Program-made: the position numbers and the translations under genes
Shown: positions 1 to 7,089 of the stretch, one piece after another
How the letters are laid out: each line of letters begins with the position of its first letter
Numbering within the stretch: the stretch's first letter is position 1
Origin: an uncultured Lachnoclostridium sp.
Lineage (GTDB): Bacteria > Bacillota > Clostridia > Lachnospirales > Lachnospiraceae
Assembly (NCBI GenBank): GCA_905212635.1
Contig: CAJMFH010000052.1
Span: forward strand, 1-10,119
Direction: 5' to 3'
DNA: 10,119 nucleotides
Notes under the pieces: model-generated
The model's database searches: none
Told to the model about the DNA's origin: nothing
The model's input: only the letters and a program-made list of their open reading frames with translations

Positions 1-2439
1 GTCTGGGATCCGGACTGTTTTCTGTTTCTTTACAATCCCAATAAAAGTGGCTTTTCCAATTCCGGTAATGCGGTATTTTCCATTCTTATAAAGCACGTTT
101 TTTCCTATGCTTTCCTTTACAAACTCATCAACTATGCCGGAATCTTCCAAAGAGTTCTTTTCTTTCTGGGTCGCTGCCGGCCAGTATCTCCGGTTTAATG
201 TACCGGATCCGTTAGGATTTTTTGTTGCTTCAGAAGTTGCCGTTACTTGTGGGGGTAAAGTTGTCTCCGGCTGTGCCGTCGCATCCGGTATCACCGGCAC
301 ATAATCATTTAATGATTTTTTTACCGTAATCTGTACATCCCGACGCCATTCTTTATAACCATCATCTCCCGGCTTCATTGCCGTTACAATTGCTGTTCCC
401 TCGGAAACTCCGGTTACGTATCCCTCTTCATCGATTGAGACCACAGCAGGATCTGACGATGAATAGGTGACTCCCGGGTCATAGGAATAAATTCCCCACG
501 CAGTTTGTCCTACACACAATTTTGTATTCATTATGTATAATTTACAATTTTGCTCTGCTTTCTCAATCGTATAATAGACATCTTTTACGCCTTTATATTC
601 TCCCATACCAATAATCTGAATCAGGGTTTTTCCAACAGTTCCGGGACCATACGGATATATCACAGCATAATCGGTGCCCTCCACCAATTTTTTTCCAGCC
701 ATACTTACGGTAATCTCCTGTGGCTCAACAAAAGTTCCGGTATGTATATACGTATCCGGCGTAAGTTTCACATCGGCATTTTCAATAGAGGTAAGTGTGC
801 CTGCTTTCCAAGTCTTCCATGTGACATTTTCCCCACCATGATCTGTACCCGCGACATCCTCCCATGTCGAATTATTCTCCGGATAATATACTTCCAGATC
901 GCTGCAGCCGTCAAAAACAAGATCGCAAAATTTTTCATTTACAACAGAACCAAAGGAAGGGGCATCTCCATAAAAATACACTTTCTTCAGTTTTGTATTA
1001 TTGCGGAATGCGGCTGCTCCTATTTCCGTAACGCTGGCAGGAATCCGGATCACTGACAGATTATCATTGTAAAAACTATTGGAGCCTATGATCTTCAAGC
1101 CTTCCGGCAGGTTTATATTTGTCAGATATTTACAGTCTCCAAAACATCCATTTTCAAATTCTTCGATAGAAGACGGAAGTGTGATTCCTGTTAAACTATT
1201 AAAATAAAAGGCGTATTCTGCAATCTTTTTTACCGTCGGCTCTACCGTAACTTTTCCCTTGATCTCTCCTGCGGCCTCTAGCAATGTTTCTCCGTCTTTC
1301 GTATAAATTACATTATCTTTATCATAAAAATAAGGATTATCTTCATCAATTGAAAAATTGCTGATTTCCCCACAAAACGAAAATACACGTTGTCCGATGG
1401 AAGAAACACTTTTCGGAAGTTTAATCTCTTTCAATTCGTCACACCCTCGAAAAGCAGCATCCCGAATCGTGTCTACTCCTTCCGGCAAAATGATCTTTTC
1501 AAAGTCTGTCCCCGCAAATGCTGACTTATCTATTATATTTATGGGATATCCATCAATGGTTTCCGGTACTGTCAACGTTCCCGTTTTATCTTTTCCATCG
1601 TACTGATATATAAGCCCTCTCCAATCCCCGGTGCAGTAACTGCTATACAGAGATGTCCTCGCTCTACAGACAAAAGGACGATATCCATCTTCTCCTTTTT
1701 CTTCCATATATCCTGCATCTAACTCAAAATAAGAACCATTGATCTCTACCATGGCGTCTTTATGATTACTCCCGATGCCGCTTTCTTTCTCCGCATTTCT
1801 AAACCAGCCATCATAGTTCATTCTCTGTGCAAGGCTGATAATAGCATCCGTACTTGCCCAGCAGTCTCCGGAACCATATATCACCATATCTTTCACACTG
1901 CTATATCTGGTACTATATTCATACCGCGCCGCAAATTTTCCAATCGCCCGCGCCACCTCATAATCACTCATATCCTCTGTGATGTTCTCTGCAATGTACT
2001 GATCCATCACCTGATCCGTATAAACATCGCCGTAATCCAGCAGATGAACATTCAGCAGATACTCTCCGTTCTCTGTGGTTACCCGGATCACCGCATCTCC
2101 ATCATCAAACTCATAATAATCATAATCTTCGCCTTCCGGAACACTTGCATAATAGCCATCCTGCTTCTTTCTATAAGTTCTTCTGGCAGTAACCAGTCCA
2201 CTCGCACTAACTCTTACGTATTGATCCCCGGAGATCACTTTATAAGAAACGCCGGAGCCGCTCTCCGGAATCTGATAACTGACCGGATAGGAAGCCGGCT
2301 GCGTTACATACTTTCCATAAGGACTAAACATATCGTATATCGTTACTTCCTGTGTATCTGCCAACGCATCCGGCGCATTTTGCAACGCAACGGTTTCCAA
2401 AATAATACAACATAAAATCAACCATTTTTTTATTTTCAT
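1..2439 (-). CDS. Secreted transglutaminase-like / BspA-type leucine-rich-repeat surface protein (3' end beyond window)
   Basis: The reading frame is open for 813 codons from an ATG at 2439 to the window edge, so the C-terminus is missing. A GAGGAG ribosome site lies just upstream. Residues 1-27 form a signal peptide (basic start, hydrophobic core, likely cut after ALA). Residues about 30-130 resemble a bacterial Ig-like (Big_2) fold. Next comes a transglutaminase-like domain with Cys193 (GDCWA), His226 (NHKDA) and Asp241 (ELDAGY), spaced as in a Cys-His-Asp triad. Residues about 288-495 are LRR_5/BspA repeats (e.g. AFRGCDELKEIKLPKSVSSI). Residues about 550-628 are a beta-rich domain common in clostridial surface proteins (KLVEGTDYAV). 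Residues about 630-707 are a second Big_2 domain, followed by a Pro/Thr-rich linker at 709-745. The last visible residues look like the start of another LRR-type block. It lies 21 nt after the TgpA-like gene, so it is probably co-transcribed. The domains are clear, but the substrate is unknown. Adhesion or cell-wall remodelling is an inference. Confidence 0.9.
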   Translation of the reverse strand, partial: MKIKKWLILCCIILETVALQNAPDALADTQEVTIYDMFSPYGKYVTQPASYPVSYQIPESGSGVSYKVISGDQYVRVSASGLVTARRTYRKKQDGYYASVPEGEDYDYYEFDDGDAVIRVTTENGEYLLNVHLLDYGDVYTDQVMDQYIAENITEDMSDYEVARAIGKFAARYEYSTRYSSVKDMVIYGSGDCWASTDAIISLAQRMNYDGWFRNAEKESGIGSNHKDAMVEINGSYFELDAGYMEEKGEDGYRPFVCRARTSLYSSYCTGDWRGLIYQYDGKDKTGTLTVPETIDGYPINIIDKSAFAGTDFEKIILPEGVDTIRDAAFRGCDELKEIKLPKSVSSIGQRVFSFCGEISNFSIDEDNPYFYDKDNVIYTKDGETLLEAAGEIKGKVTVEPTVKKIAEYAFYFNSLTGITLPSSIEEFENGCFGDCKYLTNINLPEGLKIIGSNSFYNDNLSVIRIPASVTEIGAAAFRNNTKLKKVYFYGDAPSFGSVVNEKFCDLVFDGCSDLEVYYPENNSTWEDVAGTDHGGENVTWKTWKAGTLTSIENADVKLTPDTYIHTGTFVEPQEITVSMAGKKLVEGTDYAVIYPYGPGTVGKTLIQIIGMGEYKGVKDVYYTIEKAEQNCKLYIMNTKLCVGQTAWGIYSYDPGVTYSSSDPAVVSIDEEGYVTGVSEGTAIVTAMKPGDDGYKEWRRDVQITVKKSLNDYVPVIPDATAQPETTLPPQVTATSEATKNPNGSGTLNRRYWPAATQKEKNSLEDSGIVDEFVKESIGKNVLYKNGKYRITGIGKATFIGIVKKQKTVRIPD

Positions 2440-2460
2440 AACTGCTCCTCTTTCCTTCTT

Positions 2461-4959
2461 CTATACACAAAGCACATACATATAATACAATTTCATAGGC
2501 CATTTCAGCTGTCCGTAAATACGGTGGCGGATCACACGGTATTCCTGACGATATTCGTATACTTCCGTCTTATCAAACCGGTCTCTGCTGAATTTTGCAC
2601 AAAATACATCCGCGATAAAGGCACGAACCATTTCTTCTTCCAGTTCATAGGCTTCGGCAATCTCGTAGCTGTATTCCACCACGGTCTGCCCGGTATACCG
2701 GATATGTTTCTGCACAAACGCCTTTTCCAGCTGATGATAAAGTAAAAGGATCTGTCTCGATGTCTTGTCGTGGCGGAGCTGGTTTTTGAAAATCATAATA
2801 CGCACACGCCGTTGAATTTCTGCTGCCAAAACAAGTGCCACAATAACAATTACTACCGTCAAAAGTATTTTTACAAATATTGGCATTGATTTTGTTGGTT
2901 CTGAAGAATTGGAGTCCTTCTTGTCTGCGGACTCACTTGGAGATGTTTCCTCCTGCGCCTGATCTTCATGATTGTAATTGTCTGTCTGGATATTTTCAAA
3001 GGTCATATCCTCTTCCGGTTCCGGCGTCGGTGTAGCAACCGAGAACTGTCCTTCTCCGCCGCTATTTTTATCCTTTTTATCGGACTTCTGATCTTTGCTC
3101 TGCTGGGAATCCTCATCGGAAACTGCTGAGGATTCTGCATCTTCATCGCCACGCCCCGGTGTAAATTCGACCGGCACAAAGCCATAGTCTTCCTGATAAA
3201 CTTCAACCCAGGCATGCAGATCTTTATCGCTGACTGAAATCTCAGTCTGATCATTTGTCACATCAGCAAGTTCTTCCTTACTAATATAAACCCCTTCCGC
3301 ATAACGTGTCGGGATTCCGATGCTTCGCAGAAGAATGGCTGCTGCCGTCGCGTAATGCGCACTGTATCCCTTTTTATTTTCTTTCAGGAAATACGTGACT
3401 GCCTCTTGGGAACGCGGTGTCTTTCCCGGCGAAAGGGTATATTTTGTGTCATTCATAATATAATTACGGGTCTCTTCAATGATCTGATAAAGAGAAGCCG
3501 ATCCCTGCCGGTACTGTTCCAGCAGATTCCCCTGTGCTGCCAGATATGCTTTATAGTCTTCCGTGATTGACGCAGCATCTTCGGGTACTTCGGTAAAATA
3601 TTTTTTTACAAATTCTGTCATTTTATCGCGTTTTTCCTGACTCTCCGTCCAATATTCATTGCCGGCGAGATTATAATGGTTCGCGATCAAACCATTTTTC
3701 AATTCACGGTACAGAAGCGGATAATATTCGGTCTCATATTCAATGCCGGGAACCGCAGACAGGCTACGTCCTCCGGCAATCGAAAATGCGGTGGTTGGAT
3801 AATACGGGATGACATAGTTTCCATAGCCAAATGCCAGATTCTTAATCTCCAGTTTTCCGGTATTCCATATTTTGTCATTTCCTGTTGTCTGCTTGTCACC
3901 AATCTGATTACGCAGGGATACATGCCAGCCATCCGGCGACAGATTTAACAGCGTAAGAGCATTTAATTCATTGGTGTATTCATCTTCTTTAATCGTGTGC
4001 CAGCGGTTTTCATCGTAAGCTTCTCCGGTATATCCTTTCAGATAAAGTCCATCGGACGTATTAAAATCTCCTTTGATCTTTAAGATCGTCTTTCCCGTCC
4101 GGCTCACCGAATTACGGTTTCCGACCTTCCCATAGTCCATGCGGTCTCCATTAAAATATTCACGGATCCACGTAAGAATGTCCTCCGAATCCCATGTTGT
4201 CAGGGAAAGTGCGGTATTTCGTATCCCGACGATACGATTCTGGTTATTGTCATAACGCGCCGGCGGAACAACAAGATAACTGATGCCCCCCGCGATCACT
4301 CCGACAGCTGCAAGAATCAGTGACAATTTCTGCCGCATACGTTTCTCTGTCGTGTCAAACCGCAGAAATCTCGTACCAACAACTGCTACCGTCGCAAAAA
4401 TGTAGGTGATCACATTGGAGAAATATCCAATTTTCCCCACGGAAAAAGGAAGAATGACAAAAAGAATTGTCACTGCCACATAGACGGAAGAACGTCTTTT
4501 GCGGTAAAAACAAGTGCTGATCACCGCGATGAGATATACACTGAGAAGACAGAGAACCAGTGTCGTACAATAACCGACATCAGCTGCCTCTTTCTCAAAC
4601 CCTTTTCCCGAAAGAAGTGTTTTCGTCGTCTGGGTATAGTTCATAAATTCTTTCAGATACGTATTGATGATCGTCACGACACCTTTTTGCAGCACCGTAC
4701 GGAATTTCAAAATCGTAATCACAAAAAATGCCGTCAAACCAAGCATTCCATACAATTTTCCATGATGAAATGTCTCAAGTACCGTAAACAATCCGTAAAA
4801 CAAAAAAGCAGCAAGCAGGATCACCAGTGCAAGCACTCCACGGGAAAATGTCAAGCCAATGCTCATCGCGCCGCACATGACTGCGGAATACATTCCGAGA
4901 AATACCAATAAAACCTGGCTGATCTCCAATATGAAATTCGAGATTTTACTATTCTTCAT
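2461..4959 (-). CDS. TgpA-like polytopic membrane protein with transglutaminase-like domain (catalytic Cys replaced by Ser)
   Basis: This 832-residue protein has the TgpA/DUF3488 layout. About seven membrane segments lie in the N-terminal third (roughly 12-36, 41-60, 71-85, 130-150, 159-176, 183-199, 211-231). An extracellular transglutaminase-like domain follows (about 490-605), then an acidic Ser/Lys/Glu-rich linker (about 605-690), one more membrane helix (about 692-714) and a cytoplasmic DUF4129-like tail. The core reads GYSAHYATAAAILLRSIGIP, HAWVEVY and PVEFTPG. The usual nucleophile Cys is Ser533, the His is kept (His582), and the usual Asp is Glu598. I chose the ATG at 4959 because GGAG sits 6 nt upstream and the membrane-protein N-terminus begins there. 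In-frame ATGs at 5001 and 4971 would extend it further into the preceding gene. Its start overlaps the end of the DUF58 gene by 11 nt, which suggests translational coupling. The family is known in envelope protein processing with MoxR and DUF58. Catalytic activity here is doubtful. Confidence 0.93.
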   Translation of the reverse strand: MKNSKISNFILEISQVLLVFLGMYSAVMCGAMSIGLTFSRGVLALVILLAAFLFYGLFTVLETFHHGKLYGMLGLTAFFVITILKFRTVLQKGVVTIINTYLKEFMNYTQTTKTLLSGKGFEKEAADVGYCTTLVLCLLSVYLIAVISTCFYRKRRSSVYVAVTILFVILPFSVGKIGYFSNVITYIFATVAVVGTRFLRFDTTEKRMRQKLSLILAAVGVIAGGISYLVVPPARYDNNQNRIVGIRNTALSLTTWDSEDILTWIREYFNGDRMDYGKVGNRNSVSRTGKTILKIKGDFNTSDGLYLKGYTGEAYDENRWHTIKEDEYTNELNALTLLNLSPDGWHVSLRNQIGDKQTTGNDKIWNTGKLEIKNLAFGYGNYVIPYYPTTAFSIAGGRSLSAVPGIEYETEYYPLLYRELKNGLIANHYNLAGNEYWTESQEKRDKMTEFVKKYFTEVPEDAASITEDYKAYLAAQGNLLEQYRQGSASLYQIIEETRNYIMNDTKYTLSPGKTPRSQEAVTYFLKENKKGYSAHYATAAAILLRSIGIPTRYAEGVYISKEELADVTNDQTEISVSDKDLHAWVEVYQEDYGFVPVEFTPGRGDEDAESSAVSDEDSQQSKDQKSDKKDKNSGGEGQFSVATPTPEPEEDMTFENIQTDNYNHEDQAQEETSPSESADKKDSNSSEPTKSMPIFVKILLTVVIVIVALVLAAEIQRRVRIMIFKNQLRHDKTSRQILLLYHQLEKAFVQKHIRYTGQTVVEYSYEIAEAYELEEEMVRAFIADVFCAKFSRDRFDKTEVYEYRQEYRVIRHRIYGQLKWPMKLYYMYVLCV

Positions 4960-6061
4960 AGGTATCTCCATCCCTTCGTAAATCCATAATCTGCAATTCA
5001 TTGACTTCGAGTCCTTCCAGTTCCATCACATCGTGATCGGACACGGTAAGATACAGACCCGATTCTTTCACTTTTCCACTTTCCCATTCGATATATGCCT
5101 TCAAAAGTTCCAGCGGATCTTTGGTTGTATGACATTGGAACAGATCTTCAAACATCCAGAACAATTCTTCTTCCTGTTCAATCAGCTGCTCCTGAATCAA
5201 TTCATTGACATTATCATACCAGATAAAATGCTGTGGCACTCCCTGGCTCAAAAATTCCATCGCGACGGAATACACCCCCTGAATGAGAAGATCCGCTTCA
5301 TCCGCATCTTTAACACTCAGGTCAATAAAAATATGCACCGCTTTGGCAAGCGGAAGACTTCCTTCTTTTACCATGTAATGCCCGGTTTTACTGCTGAGTT
5401 TCCAGTGAATCTGCTGAAAACGGTCGCCGTCTTTAAAGTCACGTATGTCAAATATTTCCGACGGATCGTCTCCCTTTTTATACAGGGAAAACCGGTCGCT
5501 GTCCTCATTTGTCTCATTGTACCAGCGTGTTTTTCCGAGATACACTTCTGTCAGCGGCGGCATGACAAGTACATCCTGTACTTCATAATTTTTTCCTACT
5601 TTTGCCGCAAAAATATTGAGATAATCATAAATCTTTACCTTATCGACACGAATCGACACATTTCCACAATGTTCCATCACTACGACGATACGGCGGCTTC
5701 TCTTCTTGCCATTATCAACCGAAAAACGTACTTTCATCTTTCCGCTTTCGCCCGAAAAGAAATTGCGGTACCGCACCCACGCGATTCCTTTTGTGACCGG
5801 CAGCCATTTACTGGTGTTTTCCAATGACAGCGTAATGGTTGCCCGCCCCGGCTTTTCTAACGAATCTTTTTCTGCCACCGGATTTTTGCATTCCACTTCA
5901 GCACTGATATGTACGCGAAGCAGGATCAAAAAGAATATCATAAAAAACGGTATGACAAGCAGGGCTCCTACAACTGCAACTGTTCCATACTGGAGACAGA
6001 CTACAGAAATCAGAAACCCTGCCAATACGATCAATAAATAAATTAACGTTCCTATTGTCAT
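4949..6061 (-). CDS. DUF58 family membrane protein (MoxR-associated)
   Basis: A 370-residue protein with two N-terminal membrane helices (about residues 5-24 and 27-47) followed by a soluble region. The DUF58 signature is clear at about residues 195-222: a GDDP motif, then FDIRDFKDGDRFQQIHWKLS. A von Willebrand A-like core follows (HIFIDLS, residues 244-249), with Asp247 and Ser249 matching the first two positions of a metal-binding DxSxS motif. The fifth position is Lys251, so the metal site looks incomplete. The start ATG at 6061 has a strong AGGAGG 7 nt upstream. The gene lies 38 nt after moxR and overlaps the TgpA-like gene by 11 nt. DUF58 proteins are partners of MoxR ATPases and are thought to help assemble or mature envelope complexes. 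The exact client is not known. Confidence 0.92.
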   Translation of the reverse strand: MTIGTLIYLLIVLAGFLISVVCLQYGTVAVVGALLVIPFFMIFFLILLRVHISAEVECKNPVAEKDSLEKPGRATITLSLENTSKWLPVTKGIAWVRYRNFFSGESGKMKVRFSVDNGKKRSRRIVVVMEHCGNVSIRVDKVKIYDYLNIFAAKVGKNYEVQDVLVMPPLTEVYLGKTRWYNETNEDSDRFSLYKKGDDPSEIFDIRDFKDGDRFQQIHWKLSSKTGHYMVKEGSLPLAKAVHIFIDLSVKDADEADLLIQGVYSVAMEFLSQGVPQHFIWYDNVNELIQEQLIEQEEELFWMFEDLFQCHTTKDPLELLKAYIEWESGKVKESGLYLTVSDHDVMELEGLEVNELQIMDLRRDGDTYEE

Positions 6062-6069
6062 GGGGACAC

Positions 6070-6113
6070 CTCCTAAACGTAACTCCGATACGTTTTCTCT
6101 TACAATTTAGGAG
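6070..6113 (-). promoter_or_regulatory. Inverted repeat that could mask the DUF58 ribosome binding site
   Basis: On the minus-strand transcript, CUCCUAAA (6113-6106, in the last codons of moxR) is perfectly complementary to UUUAGGAG (6077-6070), which contains most of the DUF58 Shine-Dalgarno. A competing 6-bp hairpin, AAACGU with ACGUUU (6095-6090 and 6080-6075, 9-nt loop), shares the UUU and would leave the AGGAGG free. A ribosome finishing moxR would cover the first arm and expose the site, giving coupled translation. The pairing is read directly from the sequence. The regulatory role is inferred. Confidence 0.35.
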
Positions 6114-7026
6114 TTGCTGTCTTACCTACGATCTCCTCAACGATGTCCTGTGCTGTTACATGACTCATACGCGCTTTTCCATTGAGAAGAAGACGGTGGG
6201 CAAGCACACACTTTGCCACTTTTTTCACATCTTCCGGCAGAACATAATCCCGTCCATTCATAAAGGCATGTCCTTTTGCCATATCCACAAATGCCAGTGT
6301 TCCACGAGGGCTGACCCCCAGAGAGAGCATCGAATGGCGTCTTGTCGCATCAACAATCTGGGAAAGATATTTCAGAACTTTATCATCCATATAAACGGCA
6401 CGAACCTGCTCCTGCATTTCAAGCACTTCCTGCTTCGTTACAATTTCCTGCACATAGTCGATCGGATTGGCTTCCTGACGCTCTTTGATCAGACGCATTT
6501 CCTCTTCCATTGACGGATATCCCATGGAAATACGAATCATAAAACGGTCCAGCTGGGATTCCGGAAGCATCTGCGTACCGGCAGAACCAACCGGGTTCTG
6601 GGTTGCTACTACAACGAACGGATTTGGCAGCTGTCTCGTCACACCATCGACCGTAACCTGTCCTTCTTCCATGACCTCCAGAAGAGCAGACTGTGTCTTT
6701 GTAGAGGTACGGTTAATCTCATCTGCAAGAAGAATATTACACAGGATTGCACCCGGTTTATACTGCATTTCTCCATCGGCATCCAGCATATTGAAACCAA
6801 CGACATCACTCGGAAGGACATCCGGCGTAAACTGAAGACGGCGCTCCGTCAATTCCATTGCACGGGAAAAGCAGACTGCCATCGTCGTTTTTCCTACGCC
6901 CGGAATATCTTCGATCAAAATATGTCCCTTGGCAAGAATCGCCGTCAGAACCATCTGAATCTGCTCGTCTTTTCCTCGAATAACTTTTCCTACTTCATCT
7001 AAAATATCTTTAATCTTTTGATCCAT
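6100..7026 (-). CDS. MoxR family AAA+ ATPase
   Basis: A 308-residue cytoplasmic AAA+ ATPase of the usual MoxR length. Motifs are intact: Walker A GVGKTT with Lys46, Walker B LLADEINR with Asp102 and Glu103, sensor 1 ATQNP with Asn144, and LPESQLDRF with Arg161 in the arginine-finger region. A C-terminal lid domain follows (about 230-300, including SLGVSPRGTLAFVDMAKGHA). It is expected to use ATP hydrolysis for chaperone-like remodelling of a partner, most likely the DUF58 protein encoded next. The ATG at 7026 has an AAGGA 9 nt upstream, a weaker site than those of its neighbours. The gene starts 63 nt after murA across a hairpin, so it may be transcribed by readthrough from murA. No obvious separate promoter was seen. 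The family assignment is very secure; the client protein is unknown. Confidence 0.96.
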   Translation of the reverse strand: MDQKIKDILDEVGKVIRGKDEQIQMVLTAILAKGHILIEDIPGVGKTTMAVCFSRAMELTERRLQFTPDVLPSDVVGFNMLDADGEMQYKPGAILCNILLADEINRTSTKTQSALLEVMEEGQVTVDGVTRQLPNPFVVVATQNPVGSAGTQMLPESQLDRFMIRISMGYPSMEEEMRLIKERQEANPIDYVQEIVTKQEVLEMQEQVRAVYMDDKVLKYLSQIVDATRRHSMLSLGVSPRGTLAFVDMAKGHAFMNGRDYVLPEDVKKVAKCVLAHRLLLNGKARMSHVTAQDIVEEIVGKTATPKL

Positions 7027-7056
7027 CTTATCATATCCTTTACTATTTTATGACAA

Positions 7057-7081
7057 GGCGCCCACTCTTCGAATGGACGCC
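7057..7081 (-). terminator. Hairpin between murA and moxR, possible weak or leaky terminator
   Basis: On the minus-strand transcript GGCGUCCAUU, loop CGAAG, then AGUGGGCGCC forms a 10-bp stem with two G-U wobbles. The same positions become A-C mismatches on the plus strand, so the structure suits minus-strand RNA. An A-run precedes it, but only UUGUCAU follows rather than a U-tract. It may therefore terminate poorly and let some transcription reach moxR. It could also simply be an mRNA-stabilising hairpin. Confidence 0.4.
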
Positions 7082-7089
7082 CACCTTTT

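Noticed and set aside
550..1056. Plus-strand open frame of 168 codons
   Set aside because: Antisense to the LRR and Ig-like region of the surface protein, which reads continuously in the other direction with clear repeats.
1762..2415. Plus-strand open frame of 217 codons opposite the start of the surface-protein gene
   Set aside because: Antisense to the signal peptide and transglutaminase-like region. Low-information Ile/Arg/Ser-rich translation with no domain.
2437..2439. Lipoprotein signal (Cys10 or Cys11) in the surface protein
   Set aside because: The residues before the cysteines (LIL, ILC) do not fit a lipobox, which needs a small residue just before the Cys. An ALA signal peptidase I site fits better.
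4960..5001. Upstream ATG (5001) as start of the TgpA-like protein
   Set aside because: It would add 14 polar residues before the hydrophobic N-terminus and lengthen the overlap with DUF58. The ATG at 4959 has a well-placed GGAG.
5033..5827. Long plus-strand open frame of 264 codons opposite the DUF58 gene
   Set aside because: It lies wholly antisense to a gene with clear family motifs and a strong ribosome site. The translation is rich in His, Phe, Ile and Cys with no recognisable domain, as expected from an antisense shadow.
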